A stretch of DNA of 64,000 bases, from NCBI RefSeq assembly GCF_022288725.1, contig NZ_JAKNTA010000009.1:188784-252783 (forward strand), written 5' to 3'. The position numbers and the translations under genes are program-made. Below the pieces are notes generated by a model. The model was not told where the DNA came from, made no database searches, and was given only the letters and a program-made list of their open reading frames with translations. This DNA is from Kitasatospora sp. A2-31 (lineage in GTDB: Bacteria > Actinomycetota > Actinomycetes > Streptomycetales > Streptomycetaceae). Shown piece after piece: positions 53,369 to 61,822 of the stretch; position 1 is the first letter of the stretch, and the number at the start of each line of letters is the position of its first letter.

Positions 53369-55171
53369 ATGGACCCGGTGATCGTCGTCGGGGCCGGACC
53401 GGTCGGTCTGGCCCTGGCGCTCGCACTCGCCCGGCACGAGGTGCCGACCATCGTCCTGGACGAGGGCTCCGGGCTCTGCCCCGAGGGCCCGCGCAGCGTC
53501 GTCCTCGGGCCTGACACGGCCGGCTTCCTGACCCGCATCGGCTACCCCCGGGCGGTCTCCGACGCCGCCCGGTGGGACGCCTTCGCCATCTGGCGCCGCC
53601 GCCAGGAGGTGCTGCGGATCGACCTCGCCGACAGCCCCGTCCTGCACCTGCCCCAGCACCGGCTCCAGCGCGGCCTGCGCGACGCCCTGACCGGCACCCC
53701 GCTGGTCAGACTGGTCCCGCTGAGCCGGGTCGGCAAGCTCGAACAGGACCGTGACGGCGTCAGCGTCCGCACCCGCAACCCGCAGGACGGCACCGAGACC
53801 TGGTGGCGCGGCAGCCACCTGGTCGGCTGCGACGGCGCCCGCTCCACCGTCCGCAAGCTGTTGAGGATCCGCTTCCCCGGCCGGCCCGCCGTCGACCGCA
53901 ACGCCGTCGCCACCGTCCGGGTCGACCTGCCCTTCACCGAGGCCCGGCTGCACCGCGAGCCGCCGTGGCGGGGCGACCGCGAAGCCTCCGCCCGCCCGCT
54001 GCCGGACGGCGTCTGGCGGATCGACTGGCGGCTGCCCCCGGGCAGACCGGCGCCCAGCGAACCGGTCGACCCGCACGCCACCTGGCCGGGCATCGTCACC
54101 GGCGACACCCTGCTCACCCGCGTCACCGCCACCCTCACCGCCTGGTGCGGCGAGCTCCCCCGGTACGAACTGCTCGCCGCCGCCGACCACACCGCCCAGC
54201 AGCGGCTCGCCGCCCGCTTCCGCGACGGCCGGTGCTTCCTCGCCGGCGACGCCGCCCACCTGCACGGCGCGCTCGGCATGCAGAACCTCGCCGACGGGCT
54301 GCGCGACGCCGACAACCTCGCCTGGCGCCTCGCCCTCGCCTGGCACCTCCACGCCGGCGGCCCCCAGCCCGGCGGCACCCTGCTGGACGGGTACGAGACC
54401 GAGCGGCGCGGCGCGGTCGGCGCCCGGCTGCGCGCCGTCGACCAGGCCATGCCGCTGCTGCGCCCGCTGCGCGGCTGGCAGGCCACCCGCCGCTCGCTGC
54501 TCACCGGCTCGTTCCGCAAGCACGCAGCGCTGCTGGCCGACGGCCAGCTCGGCACCGGCCGGTTCGGCGGCCCCCCGGCCTACCCGGCGGCCCCCTCCGG
54601 CGTGCCCGGGCGGGTGCCGGTCCAGCGCGGCGGCCGCAGCACCACCTCGCTCAGCGAACTGCTGCCCGCCACCGCGCCCGGCGTCCTGGTGCCGGACCTC
54701 CCGGTGCTGGCCGCCGACGGCACGCCGGACCGGCTGCACGCGCGGCTCGGCTCGGCCTTCCTTCTGCTGCTGGTCGCCCCCGGCACCGCCGTCTGGTCCG
54801 CCGAGCACTGGCTGGGTGCCGGGCTGATGCCCCGGCTCGCCGAGGTGGCGGCGGCGCTGCCGGTACCGGCCGAGGTCCTGGTCACCGAGGAGTACCCGGG
54901 GGCCGGGCCGCACACCGTGCTGCTGATCCGGCCGGACGGCCACCTGGTCGGCGTCACCCAGGGCGCGGCGGCCGAGGACCTCCAGGCGCTGGCCGACGGG
55001 GCCCGCGGCGGGCCGCAGCCGCTGAGCCGCACGGCCGAGGCGGCGGCGGACGGCGGTCGTCCCGGTCCGACGGACGGCGGTCGTCCCGGCACGGCGGGGG
55101 GTGCGCCCGGCGGAGCCGTCGCCGGACCGGCCGCCCCCGCGGTGGACTCCGCTAGCGGGCCACCTCGGTGA
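53369..55171 (+). CDS. FAD-dependent aromatic-type monooxygenase
   Basis: This 600-aa group A flavoprotein hydroxylase (PheA/TfdB/PgaE-like) has a Rossmann motif VVGAGPVGLALALALARHEV at residues 5-24, the DG motif VGCDGARSTVRKLL, the GD motif CFLAGDAAHLHGALGMQNLADGLRDADNLAWRLA, and a thioredoxin-like C-terminal domain at about 420-540. The tail of about 50 residues is Gly/Pro-rich with a duplicated GGRPG segment. It stands alone, so the substrate (a phenol or polyketide) cannot be inferred. It ends 20 bp inside the 3' end of the convergent rny. Confidence 0.85.
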   Translation: MDPVIVVGAGPVGLALALALARHEVPTIVLDEGSGLCPEGPRSVVLGPDTAGFLTRIGYPRAVSDAARWDAFAIWRRRQEVLRIDLADSPVLHLPQHRLQRGLRDALTGTPLVRLVPLSRVGKLEQDRDGVSVRTRNPQDGTETWWRGSHLVGCDGARSTVRKLLRIRFPGRPAVDRNAVATVRVDLPFTEARLHREPPWRGDREASARPLPDGVWRIDWRLPPGRPAPSEPVDPHATWPGIVTGDTLLTRVTATLTAWCGELPRYELLAAADHTAQQRLAARFRDGRCFLAGDAAHLHGALGMQNLADGLRDADNLAWRLALAWHLHAGGPQPGGTLLDGYETERRGAVGARLRAVDQAMPLLRPLRGWQATRRSLLTGSFRKHAALLADGQLGTGRFGGPPAYPAAPSGVPGRVPVQRGGRSTTSLSELLPATAPGVLVPDLPVLAADGTPDRLHARLGSAFLLLLVAPGTAVWSAEHWLGAGLMPRLAEVAAALPVPAEVLVTEEYPGAGPHTVLLIRPDGHLVGVTQGAAAEDLQALADGARGGPQPLSRTAEAAADGGRPGPTDGGRPGTAGGAPGGAVAGPAAPAVDSASGPPR

Positions 55172-56606
55172 CCCGGCTCTCCCGGACGACGGTCACCCGG
55201 ATCTGGCCCGGGTAGGTCAGCTCCTCCGACACCCGCTTGGCGACCTCGCGGGCGATCACCTGTGCCCCGAGGTCGTCCACCACCTCCGGCCGCACCATCA
55301 CCCGCACCTCCCGGCCGGCCTGCATCGCGTACACCGCGGCCACCCCCTCGTGCGCCCGGGCGATCTCCTCCAGCCGCTCCAACCGGCGGACGTAGACCTC
55401 CAGCGACTCCTTGCGGGCCCCCGGCCGACCGCCCGAGCACGCGTCCGCCGCCTGGACCAGCACCGCCTCGACCGTCTGCGGCTCCACCTCGCCGTGGTGC
55501 GCGGCGATCGCGTGCACCACGTCCTCCGACTCGCCGAACCGCCGGGCGTACTCCGCCCCGACCGCCGCGTGGCTGCCGTCGACCTCGTGCGTCATCGCCT
55601 TGCCGATGTCGTGCAGGAGCGCCGCGCGCCGCGCCGGCTCCGGGTCCACCCCGAGTTCGGCCGCCATCATCCCGGCCAGGTGCGCCGACTCCACCAGGTG
55701 TCCCAGCACGTTCTGCCCGTACGAGGCCCGGTAGCGCAGGGTGCCGAGGGTGCGCACCAGCTCCGGGTGCATCGCGCCGACCCGTACCGCCAGCAGCGCG
55801 TCCTCGCCGGCCCGGACGCACCGCCGCTCGACCTCCTCGCGGCTGCGCTCGTGGACGTGCTCGATCCGCAGCGGATGGATCCGGCCGTCCTCGACCAGCT
55901 GTTCCAGGGTGAGCCGCGCGGTCTCCCGGCGGACCGGGTCGAAGCAGGACAGCTGCACCGAGGCCGGGGTGTCGTCGATGATCAGGTTGACGCCGGTGAC
56001 CGCCTCGAAGCTGCGGATGTTGCGGCCCTCGCGGCCGATGATCCGGCCCTTCATCTCCTCGTTGGGCAGCCGGAACACCGACACCGCGGTCTCGGCGGTC
56101 TGCGCGGCCGCCAGCCGCTGGATCGCCCCGGCGACGATCGCCCGGGCCCGCTCCTCGCCCTGTTCCCTGGCGGTCCGCTCGATCTCCCGGACCGTGACGG
56201 CCGCCTCCCGCCGGGCCTCCTCCTCGGCCTCCCAGACGAGTTGGGCCCGCGCCTGGCCGGCCGAGAGCCCGGCGGTGCGCTCCAGCTCCGCCTCCCGGCG
56301 CCGCAGCAGTTCGTCGGCCTCGTCCCGGGCCCGCGCCACGTCGGCGGTCCGCTCGGCGAGTTCGCCCTCGCGGAGGTCCAGCCGGCGCAGCTCCTCGGTC
56401 AACCGCTCCTCGCGCCGGTCGAGTTCGGCCCGCAACCGGGCGGCCTGGCCCTCGGCCCACCGCCGGGCCCGCTCGGTCTCGGCCGCGGCGCGCCGCTGCG
56501 CGGCCTGGAGCCGCCGGACCATCAGCCAGGCCGCCGTCACGACGGCGATCAACGCCACCGCCGACAGCAGGGAGGTGACCGATCCGGTGCTCAGCGCGAT
56601 CCTCAT
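55152..56606 (-). CDS. rny: Ribonuclease Y
   Basis: This 484-aa membrane-anchored endoribonuclease for mRNA turnover has an N-terminal TM helix (about residues 9-28), a long Arg/Glu coiled coil (30-180), a KH domain with NEEMKGRIIGREGRNIRSFE (about 190-245) and an HD domain with LLHDIGKAMTHE (about 320-330) and AIAAHHGEVEPQT. ATG 56606 puts the TM helix right after the start and has GGGGAG upstream. RNase Y is best known from Firmicutes, but homologues occur beside recA-recX in streptomycetes. Confidence 0.92.
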   Translation of the reverse strand: MRIALSTGSVTSLLSAVALIAVVTAAWLMVRRLQAAQRRAAAETERARRWAEGQAARLRAELDRREERLTEELRRLDLREGELAERTADVARARDEADELLRRREAELERTAGLSAGQARAQLVWEAEEEARREAAVTVREIERTAREQGEERARAIVAGAIQRLAAAQTAETAVSVFRLPNEEMKGRIIGREGRNIRSFEAVTGVNLIIDDTPASVQLSCFDPVRRETARLTLEQLVEDGRIHPLRIEHVHERSREEVERRCVRAGEDALLAVRVGAMHPELVRTLGTLRYRASYGQNVLGHLVESAHLAGMMAAELGVDPEPARRAALLHDIGKAMTHEVDGSHAAVGAEYARRFGESEDVVHAIAAHHGEVEPQTVEAVLVQAADACSGGRPGARKESLEVYVRRLERLEEIARAHEGVAAVYAMQAGREVRVMVRPEVVDDLGAQVIAREVAKRVSEELTYPGQIRVTVVRESRVTEVAR

Positions 56607-56792
56607 CCTGGCCACTCCCCGTCCCTGCACGGCACGCCGTCCGGGGCAACCGCGACCGGGTCCGGGCAGGCCTGCCCGAGGCGTGGCCGAGGAGTGATCG
56701 ACGCGCTCCCGCACTGAGTGCGAGGCTAAGCGCAGGTTACGAAACGGTCAAGACAGGCCCGGGAGTTGGCGAACCCTCACCCCGAGCCGCCA

Positions 56793-58037
56793 TCAGTCCC
56801 ACCCGTGGGCGGATGGTCCGTCCACGTCCTCTCCGTCCGGACCGGATCCGGCCTCCTCCGCATCCAGTGCCTCGCGCACCACGCGGAAGGCCAGCCCCTC
56901 GGAGTAGCCGCGCCGGGCCAGCATGCCGACCAGCCTGCGCATCCGGGCCTGCCGCTCCAGGCCCCGGGTCGTCCGGAGCCGGCGTTCGACGAGTTCGCGG
57001 GCCGCGTCCGTCTCGTCGTCCTGGTCGAGCTGGGCGAGCGCCTGCTCGGCGAGTTCGCCGGCCACGCCCTTGGTCCGCAGCTCCTGGGCCAGCGCCCGCC
57101 GGGAGAGCCCGCGCACGGCGTGACGGGACTCCACCCAGGCCCGGGCGAAGGCCGCGTCGTCGATCAGCCCGACCTCTTCCAGCCGGGTCAGCACGCCGTC
57201 GGCGACGTCCTCCGGGATCTCCCGCTTGCGTAGGGCGTCGGCGAGCTGCTTGCGGGTCTTGGCGGCTCCGGTGAGCAGCCGCAGGCAGACGTCCCGCGCC
57301 CGGGATTCCGGGTCGGCCGACTCCTCCGCGGCGGCCCGCCGGGGCTGCTCCGGGCGGCGGGACCGCTCGGCCCCGCGCCGCCCCGCGCGCCCGCGCGAGC
57401 CGGCGCCGTCGGGGGCCGCACCGTCCAGGTCGTCGCTGTCGAGCTCGTCGCCGTCCAGGACGCCGTCGTCGGGGAGCACGTCGGCGGCCGGACGTGCGCC
57501 GCCGCCGACCCGGCCCGGAGCGCGCCCCGGGTCGAACCCGTGCACCTCGTCGACCGGCTCGGCTCGCCTGCGGGCACGCCGGCCACCCGGTCCACCGGGC
57601 GCGCGCGGGGCCGAGGCGGGCACACTCCCGTGACCGGCCGCCTCACCCCCGGTCCGGTGGTCGGCGACCGTCTCCTCCGCCAGCGCCGACCGGCGCCGAC
57701 GGCGCCCACCGGGCAGCTCGGACGCGGACACCAGCCCGAGCCCGCTGCCCAGCAGCCCGGGGCCGTCCTGGGCCTCCGGCACGCCCGGACCACGTCGTGC
57801 CGAAGGCCTGGCCCGGCCCGACGCACGAGCGGACTCGGCGCGGGACTCGCGCTCGGCTTCCGGCCCCCGCCCGTACCTGCGCCCGCGCGGGGACCTCGGC
57901 TCGACCTCCGGCTCCGGTTGGGCCACCGGCTCCGGCTCCGGCTCGGCCACCGCGGCGAACCAGTCCGGCGGGCCGTAGTCGTCGTCCTCCTCCGGGCCCG
58001 CCGGGCCGCCGCCGGCCGACGTGCTGTGCTGCGTCAA
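56793..58037 (-). CDS. recX: RecA regulatory protein RecX with very long N-terminal extension
   Basis: RecX binds RecA filaments and inhibits them. The RecX domain is the last 165 residues or so (RDVCLRLLTGAAKTRKQLADAL, GLIDDAAFARAWVESRH, GLSRRALAQELRTKGV). Before it lies an acidic and Arg/Pro-rich low-complexity region of about 245 residues, so the total is 414 aa against the usual 150-270. TTG 58037, 4 bp after the recA stop, is the only start that fits the coupling. A later start within the low-complexity region cannot be excluded. Confidence 0.88.
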   Translation of the reverse strand: MTQHSTSAGGGPAGPEEDDDYGPPDWFAAVAEPEPEPVAQPEPEVEPRSPRGRRYGRGPEAERESRAESARASGRARPSARRGPGVPEAQDGPGLLGSGLGLVSASELPGGRRRRRSALAEETVADHRTGGEAAGHGSVPASAPRAPGGPGGRRARRRAEPVDEVHGFDPGRAPGRVGGGARPAADVLPDDGVLDGDELDSDDLDGAAPDGAGSRGRAGRRGAERSRRPEQPRRAAAEESADPESRARDVCLRLLTGAAKTRKQLADALRKREIPEDVADGVLTRLEEVGLIDDAAFARAWVESRHAVRGLSRRALAQELRTKGVAGELAEQALAQLDQDDETDAARELVERRLRTTRGLERQARMRRLVGMLARRGYSEGLAFRVVREALDAEEAGSGPDGEDVDGPSAHGWD

Positions 58038-58041
58038 CGGT

Positions 58042-59154
58042 TCAGGCCTTGGCCGCAGCCGCCGTCTTCTTCGCCGCAGCCGTCTTGGCGGCGGTCGCGG
58101 TGATCGGCTTGGCAGCGGCGTCGGCGGCCGGCGCATCGCCGTCGGCGGGCTCCTCCGTCTTCGGGCCGATGCCCAGCTTGCCCTTGATCTTGCGCTCGAT
58201 CTCGTCGGCCAGCTGCGGGTTGTCGCGCAGGAAGTTGCGGGCGTTCTCCTTGCCCTGGCCGAGCTGGTCGCCCTCGTACGTGTACCAGGCACCCGACTTG
58301 CGGATGAAGCCGTGCTCGACGCCCATGTCGATCAGACCGCCCTCGCGGCTGATGCCCACGCCGTAGAGGATGTCGAACTCGGCCTGCTTGAACGGCGCGG
58401 CGACCTTGTTCTTGACGACCTTCACCCGGGTGCGGTTACCGACCGCCTCGGTGCCGTCCTTGAGGGTCTCGATCCGGCGGATGTCCAGCCGGACGGAGGC
58501 GTAGAACTTCAGCGCCCGGCCACCGGTCGTGGTCTCCGGCGAGCCGAACATGACGCCGATCTTCTCGCGGAGCTGGTTGATGAACACCGCGGTGGTGTTC
58601 GACTGGTTCAGCGCACCGGCGATCTTGCGCAGCGCCTGGCTCATGAGCCGGGCCTGCAGGCCGACGTGCGAGTCACCCATCTCGCCCTCGATCTCGGCGC
58701 GCGGGACGAGCGCCGCGACCGAGTCGATGATCACCAGGTCGATCGCGCCGGAGCGGATCAGCATGTCGGTGATCTCCAGGGCCTGCTCACCGGTGTCCGG
58801 CTGGCTGACCAGCAGGGCGTCGGTGTCCACGCCGAGCTTCTTGGCGTACTCCGGGTCGAGCGCGTGCTCCGCGTCGACGAAGGCGACCGTGCCGCCGGCC
58901 CGCTGGGCGTTGGCCGCCAGGTGCAGGGTCAGCGTGGTCTTGCCGGAGGACTCGGGGCCGTAGATCTCGATCACTCGGCCGCGGGGAATGCCGCCGACGC
59001 CGAGGGCGACGTCCAGGGCGGTGGACCCGGTGGGGATCACGTCGATCGGCTCGTTGGCCTTCTCGCCGAGGCGCATCACCGAGCCCTTGCCGAACTGCCG
59101 CTCGATCTGGGCGAGTGCGGTCTCAAGGGCCTTCTCGCGGTCCGTACCTGCCAT
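58042..59154 (-). CDS. recA: Recombinase RecA
   Basis: RecA forms ATP-dependent filaments on ssDNA, performs strand exchange and triggers LexA self-cleavage. It is 370 aa. Walker A GPESSGKTT is at about residues 65-73, Walker B is LVIIDSVAALVP, and loop L2 with INQLREKIGVMFGSPETTTGG is intact. The C-terminal tail is Ala/Lys-rich, as in other streptomycetes. The start is ATG 59154. It is co-transcribed with recX, and an SOS box lies 120 bp upstream. Confidence 0.98.
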   Translation of the reverse strand: MAGTDREKALETALAQIERQFGKGSVMRLGEKANEPIDVIPTGSTALDVALGVGGIPRGRVIEIYGPESSGKTTLTLHLAANAQRAGGTVAFVDAEHALDPEYAKKLGVDTDALLVSQPDTGEQALEITDMLIRSGAIDLVIIDSVAALVPRAEIEGEMGDSHVGLQARLMSQALRKIAGALNQSNTTAVFINQLREKIGVMFGSPETTTGGRALKFYASVRLDIRRIETLKDGTEAVGNRTRVKVVKNKVAAPFKQAEFDILYGVGISREGGLIDMGVEHGFIRKSGAWYTYEGDQLGQGKENARNFLRDNPQLADEIERKIKGKLGIGPKTEEPADGDAPAADAAAKPITATAAKTAAAKKTAAAAKA

Positions 59155-59273
59155 GGCTTCCACCCTCGGGTTCTGTGCTGTGCGCTTCATCGTCCTCGAC
59201 GCTAGCGCGTCCCACTGACAAACGGCCCCGACCGGGCTCGGCCTGTGGAAAACTCCTCGCCGGAGAGTACAAA

Positions 59274-59285
59274 GAACATCTGTTC
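59274..59285 (-). promoter_or_regulatory. SOS (LexA) box of recA
   Basis: GAAC-ATCT-GTTC is a perfect GAAC-N4-GTTC LexA site 120 bp upstream of the recA start. The region 59155-59359 otherwise holds only the recA promoter. Confidence 0.85.
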
Positions 59286-59359
59286 GATTCAAGCCGGAGC
59301 GCGTTCGACCCGACCCGCGCCCGTCCGGTCCGGGGCCGTCCGCCCCGGACCGGCTCGGC

Positions 59360-60766
59360 CTACCGCTCCCCGCCCCCGCCCGCCGGCTCCCGACCCGTAC
59401 CGGAATCCGAGCCGGCAGCCGAGCCCGGACCCGAGCCGGAGCCGGACCCCGCACCGGAGCCGGCGGACGGGTCCGCACCGGCGCCGGGCGCCGTACCCGC
59501 GCCGACCATCCGCCGCAGCCGTCGCGCCGCCTCCCGGCGCAGCTCCCGCCGGGCCCGCCGCTGCTCCCCCCGGTCGATCCGCGGGTCGGTCGCCACCTCG
59601 TAGCGCCGGACGTAGGTGCCGACGAAGCCCTGCAGCGTGGCCGCCGCCGGGATGGCGATCAGCGCGCCCACCGCGCCCAGCAGCGCCGCGCCCGCGATCA
59701 CCGAGCCGAACGCCACGGCGGGGTGCACGTCCACCGTCCTCGCGGTGATCCGCGGGTGCAGCAGGTAGTTCTCGACCTGCTGGTAGACCACCACGAACAC
59801 CAGCACCCACAGGGCGTCCACCGGCTCGACGGTGAGCGCGACCAGCACCGGGAGCGCGCCGGCCAGGTACGTCCCGATGGTCGGCACGAACTGCGACATG
59901 ACGCCGACCCAGACGGCCAGCGCGGCCGAGTACGGGAGGTCCAGCAGGGCGAACATCACCCAGTGCGCGGCCGCCGACGCGACGGCGAGCAGCGCCCGGG
60001 AGTACAGGTAGCCGCCGGTCTTGGCCAGCGCGATCTCCCAGGCGCGGAGCACCTCGCCCTGCCTGGCGGGCGGCAGCAGCGAGCAGACGGTCCGCCGCAC
60101 CCGGGGGCCGTCGGCCGTGAAGTAGAAGGTGAAGAGCCCGACGGTGAAGGCCTGGAAGAGCCCGCCGATCAGGGTGGAGGAGACGCCCCAGACGTTGTCG
60201 GCGGCCTGCTGGGCGTAGGACTCGATGGCACCGGAGTCCTTGAGCAGCTTCTTCTGCAGCTCGTCCAGCGAGAGGTCCTGGTGGAAGGTCCGGTTGATCC
60301 AGCCGATCAGGTTGTCCAGCAGGTGCGGGAGGTCGCCGGCGATCTTCGCGACCTGGTCGACCAGCAGCGTGCCGAGCGCGGTCAGGAAGCCCGCCACCGC
60401 GATCGCCACCGCGACGAAGACCAGGAAGGTGCCGACGCCCCGGCGCACGCCGCGGGCCGCCATCCGGTCCACCGCCGGCTCCAGCGCCAGCGAGAGGAAG
60501 AAGGAGACCAGCAGCATCACGAAGAGGTCGATCAGCTGGTGGAAGGCCCAGTCGGCGAGCTTGAACAGCCCGACCATCACCAGCGCGAGCACCATCGCGC
60601 GCGGCAGCCAGCGCGGCATCCCGGTGCCCCAGAGTCCGCCGGCCGCGCCGGGAGCGGGGGCGGCTTCGGGAGCGGGCTGCGGGCCCGCGGCCTCGCCGGC
60701 GACCTGCGCCGACCTGTCCGAATTCTGGGGTTCTGCGCTGCTTGTCACCCGAACAGTCTGGCCCAT
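59360..60766 (-). CDS. AI-2E-family transporter
   Basis: This 468-aa membrane protein of the AI-2 exporter/PerM superfamily has about eight helices; characteristic segments are LLVSFFLSLALEPAVDRMAARG, GLFTFYFTADGPRVRR, GVMSQFVPTIGTYLAGALP and YQQVENYLLHPRI. The cytoplasmic C-terminus of about 75 residues is basic and then Gly/Ser-rich with short repeats. The start is uncertain: ATG 60766 or GTG 60748, neither with a good ribosome binding site. The transported molecule is unknown; family members export small signals or ions. Confidence 0.88.
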   Translation of the reverse strand: MGQTVRVTSSAEPQNSDRSAQVAGEAAGPQPAPEAAPAPGAAGGLWGTGMPRWLPRAMVLALVMVGLFKLADWAFHQLIDLFVMLLVSFFLSLALEPAVDRMAARGVRRGVGTFLVFVAVAIAVAGFLTALGTLLVDQVAKIAGDLPHLLDNLIGWINRTFHQDLSLDELQKKLLKDSGAIESYAQQAADNVWGVSSTLIGGLFQAFTVGLFTFYFTADGPRVRRTVCSLLPPARQGEVLRAWEIALAKTGGYLYSRALLAVASAAAHWVMFALLDLPYSAALAVWVGVMSQFVPTIGTYLAGALPVLVALTVEPVDALWVLVFVVVYQQVENYLLHPRITARTVDVHPAVAFGSVIAGAALLGAVGALIAIPAAATLQGFVGTYVRRYEVATDPRIDRGEQRRARRELRREAARRLRRMVGAGTAPGAGADPSAGSGAGSGSGSGPGSAAGSDSGTGREPAGGGGER

Positions 60767-60832
60767 GCCCGCAACCCGCCCGGGCACCGGGCGCCGGCCC
60801 CGGCGGCCACCGGGGGGGCCGGCCCGGACGCG

Positions 60833-61027
60833 TCAGCGCAGCAGCGTCGAGACGCCCTGGGTGTCGCAGACCACGCGCCAGACGTCCTTGGCCTCCCAGC
60901 CCGCCTCCAGCGCCTGGCGCACCGTGCGCCCGCCCAGCTCGGTCATCACGTGGTCGGTGGCGAAGGACTCCGCGTACGCCTCCCCGAAGTGCGCGTACAT
61001 CCGTCGCCAGAACTCGGTCAGCCTCAT
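60833..61027 (-). CDS. DUF3046 protein, 64 aa
   Basis: This is a small protein of the actinobacterial DUF3046 family. It begins MRLTEFWRRMYAHFGEAYAES and contains HVMTELGGRTVRQALEAG and VWRVVCD. The function is unknown; it is found near recA-recX in streptomycetes and mycobacteria. Its ATG overlaps the stop of the GNAT gene (ATGA), so the two are coupled. Confidence 0.9.
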   Translation of the reverse strand: MRLTEFWRRMYAHFGEAYAESFATDHVMTELGGRTVRQALEAGWEAKDVWRVVCDTQGVSTLLR

Positions 61028-61614
61028 GCCGACCAGTATCCCGGACCCGTCCCCGGCACGGGCGGGCGCCAGTCCGCCGCGTCCAGGGCGTACTCGACCT
61101 CGCCCAGCTCGGTGCCCGGGATCGGCTCCGGGTAGTCCTCGTGGAACGTCCGGACGTAGCGGAGACCGGCCTTCTCCATCACCCGGCGCGAGCCGAGGTT
61201 GACCGCCATCGTGTACGCCACCACCCGGCGCACGCCGAGCCGGGCGAAACCCTGGTCGATCAGCGCCCGCGCGCCCTCGGTGGCGTAGCCGCGCCCCCAG
61301 GCCGGCCGGCGCAACCGGTAGCCGAGCTCGACCTCGCCGGGGTCCTCCCGGTCCGGTGGGCGGAACTCGAACCAGCCGAGGAAGGCCCCGCCGTCCCGCT
61401 CCTCGGCCGCCCACCAGCCGAGGTCGCCGTAGCGCTCGTAGTGGGCGAAGTAGAGCGGCAGCAGGGTGTTCTCGACCTGCGCCCGCGGGGTGGGCCGGCC
61501 ACCGGTCAGGTAGCGCGTCACCTCGGGATCGCCGTCCAGCTCGACCAACCGGTCGGTGTCGGCCGTGGTGAACCGGCGCAGGACCAGCCGTTCGGTGGTG
61601 AGGTGGACGTCCAT
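61024..61614 (-). CDS. GNAT N-acetyltransferase (RimJ/RimL type)
   Basis: This 196-aa protein begins MDVHLTTERLVLRRFTTADTDRL, typical of RimJ/RimL-like enzymes. The acetyl-CoA loop is RRPAWGRGYATEGARALI, followed by VNLGSRRVMEKAGLRYV. It probably acetylates a protein N-terminus, an amine or an antibiotic. ATG 61614 is chosen; the frame upstream is repeat-derived. It is coupled to the DUF3046 gene by a 4-bp overlap. Confidence 0.9.
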   Translation of the reverse strand: MDVHLTTERLVLRRFTTADTDRLVELDGDPEVTRYLTGGRPTPRAQVENTLLPLYFAHYERYGDLGWWAAEERDGGAFLGWFEFRPPDREDPGEVELGYRLRRPAWGRGYATEGARALIDQGFARLGVRRVVAYTMAVNLGSRRVMEKAGLRYVRTFHEDYPEPIPGTELGEVEYALDAADWRPPVPGTGPGYWSA

Positions 61615-61660
61615 CCCCCGATCCTCGCCCACGGCCCGTCCGCCCGTCACCGGGTTTTCC

Positions 61661-61772
61661 GCCGCCGACGCCCCGCCGCCGACGCCCCGCCGACGCCCCG
61701 CCGCCCCGCCGCCGACAACCCTCCCCGGACGCCCACCACCGACGCCCCGATGCCCCGACGCCCCGGCGCCCA
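61661..61772. repeat. C-rich degenerate tandem repeat
   Basis: Units related to GCCGACGCCCC recur about ten times with variable length. Frames across it are low complexity. It lies between the GNAT and subtilase genes. Confidence 0.65.
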
Positions 61773-61822
61773 CCCCGCCTCAACCGCCCCGGCACCCGCC
61801 GCGAAGCCCCACCCGGCCCCGA

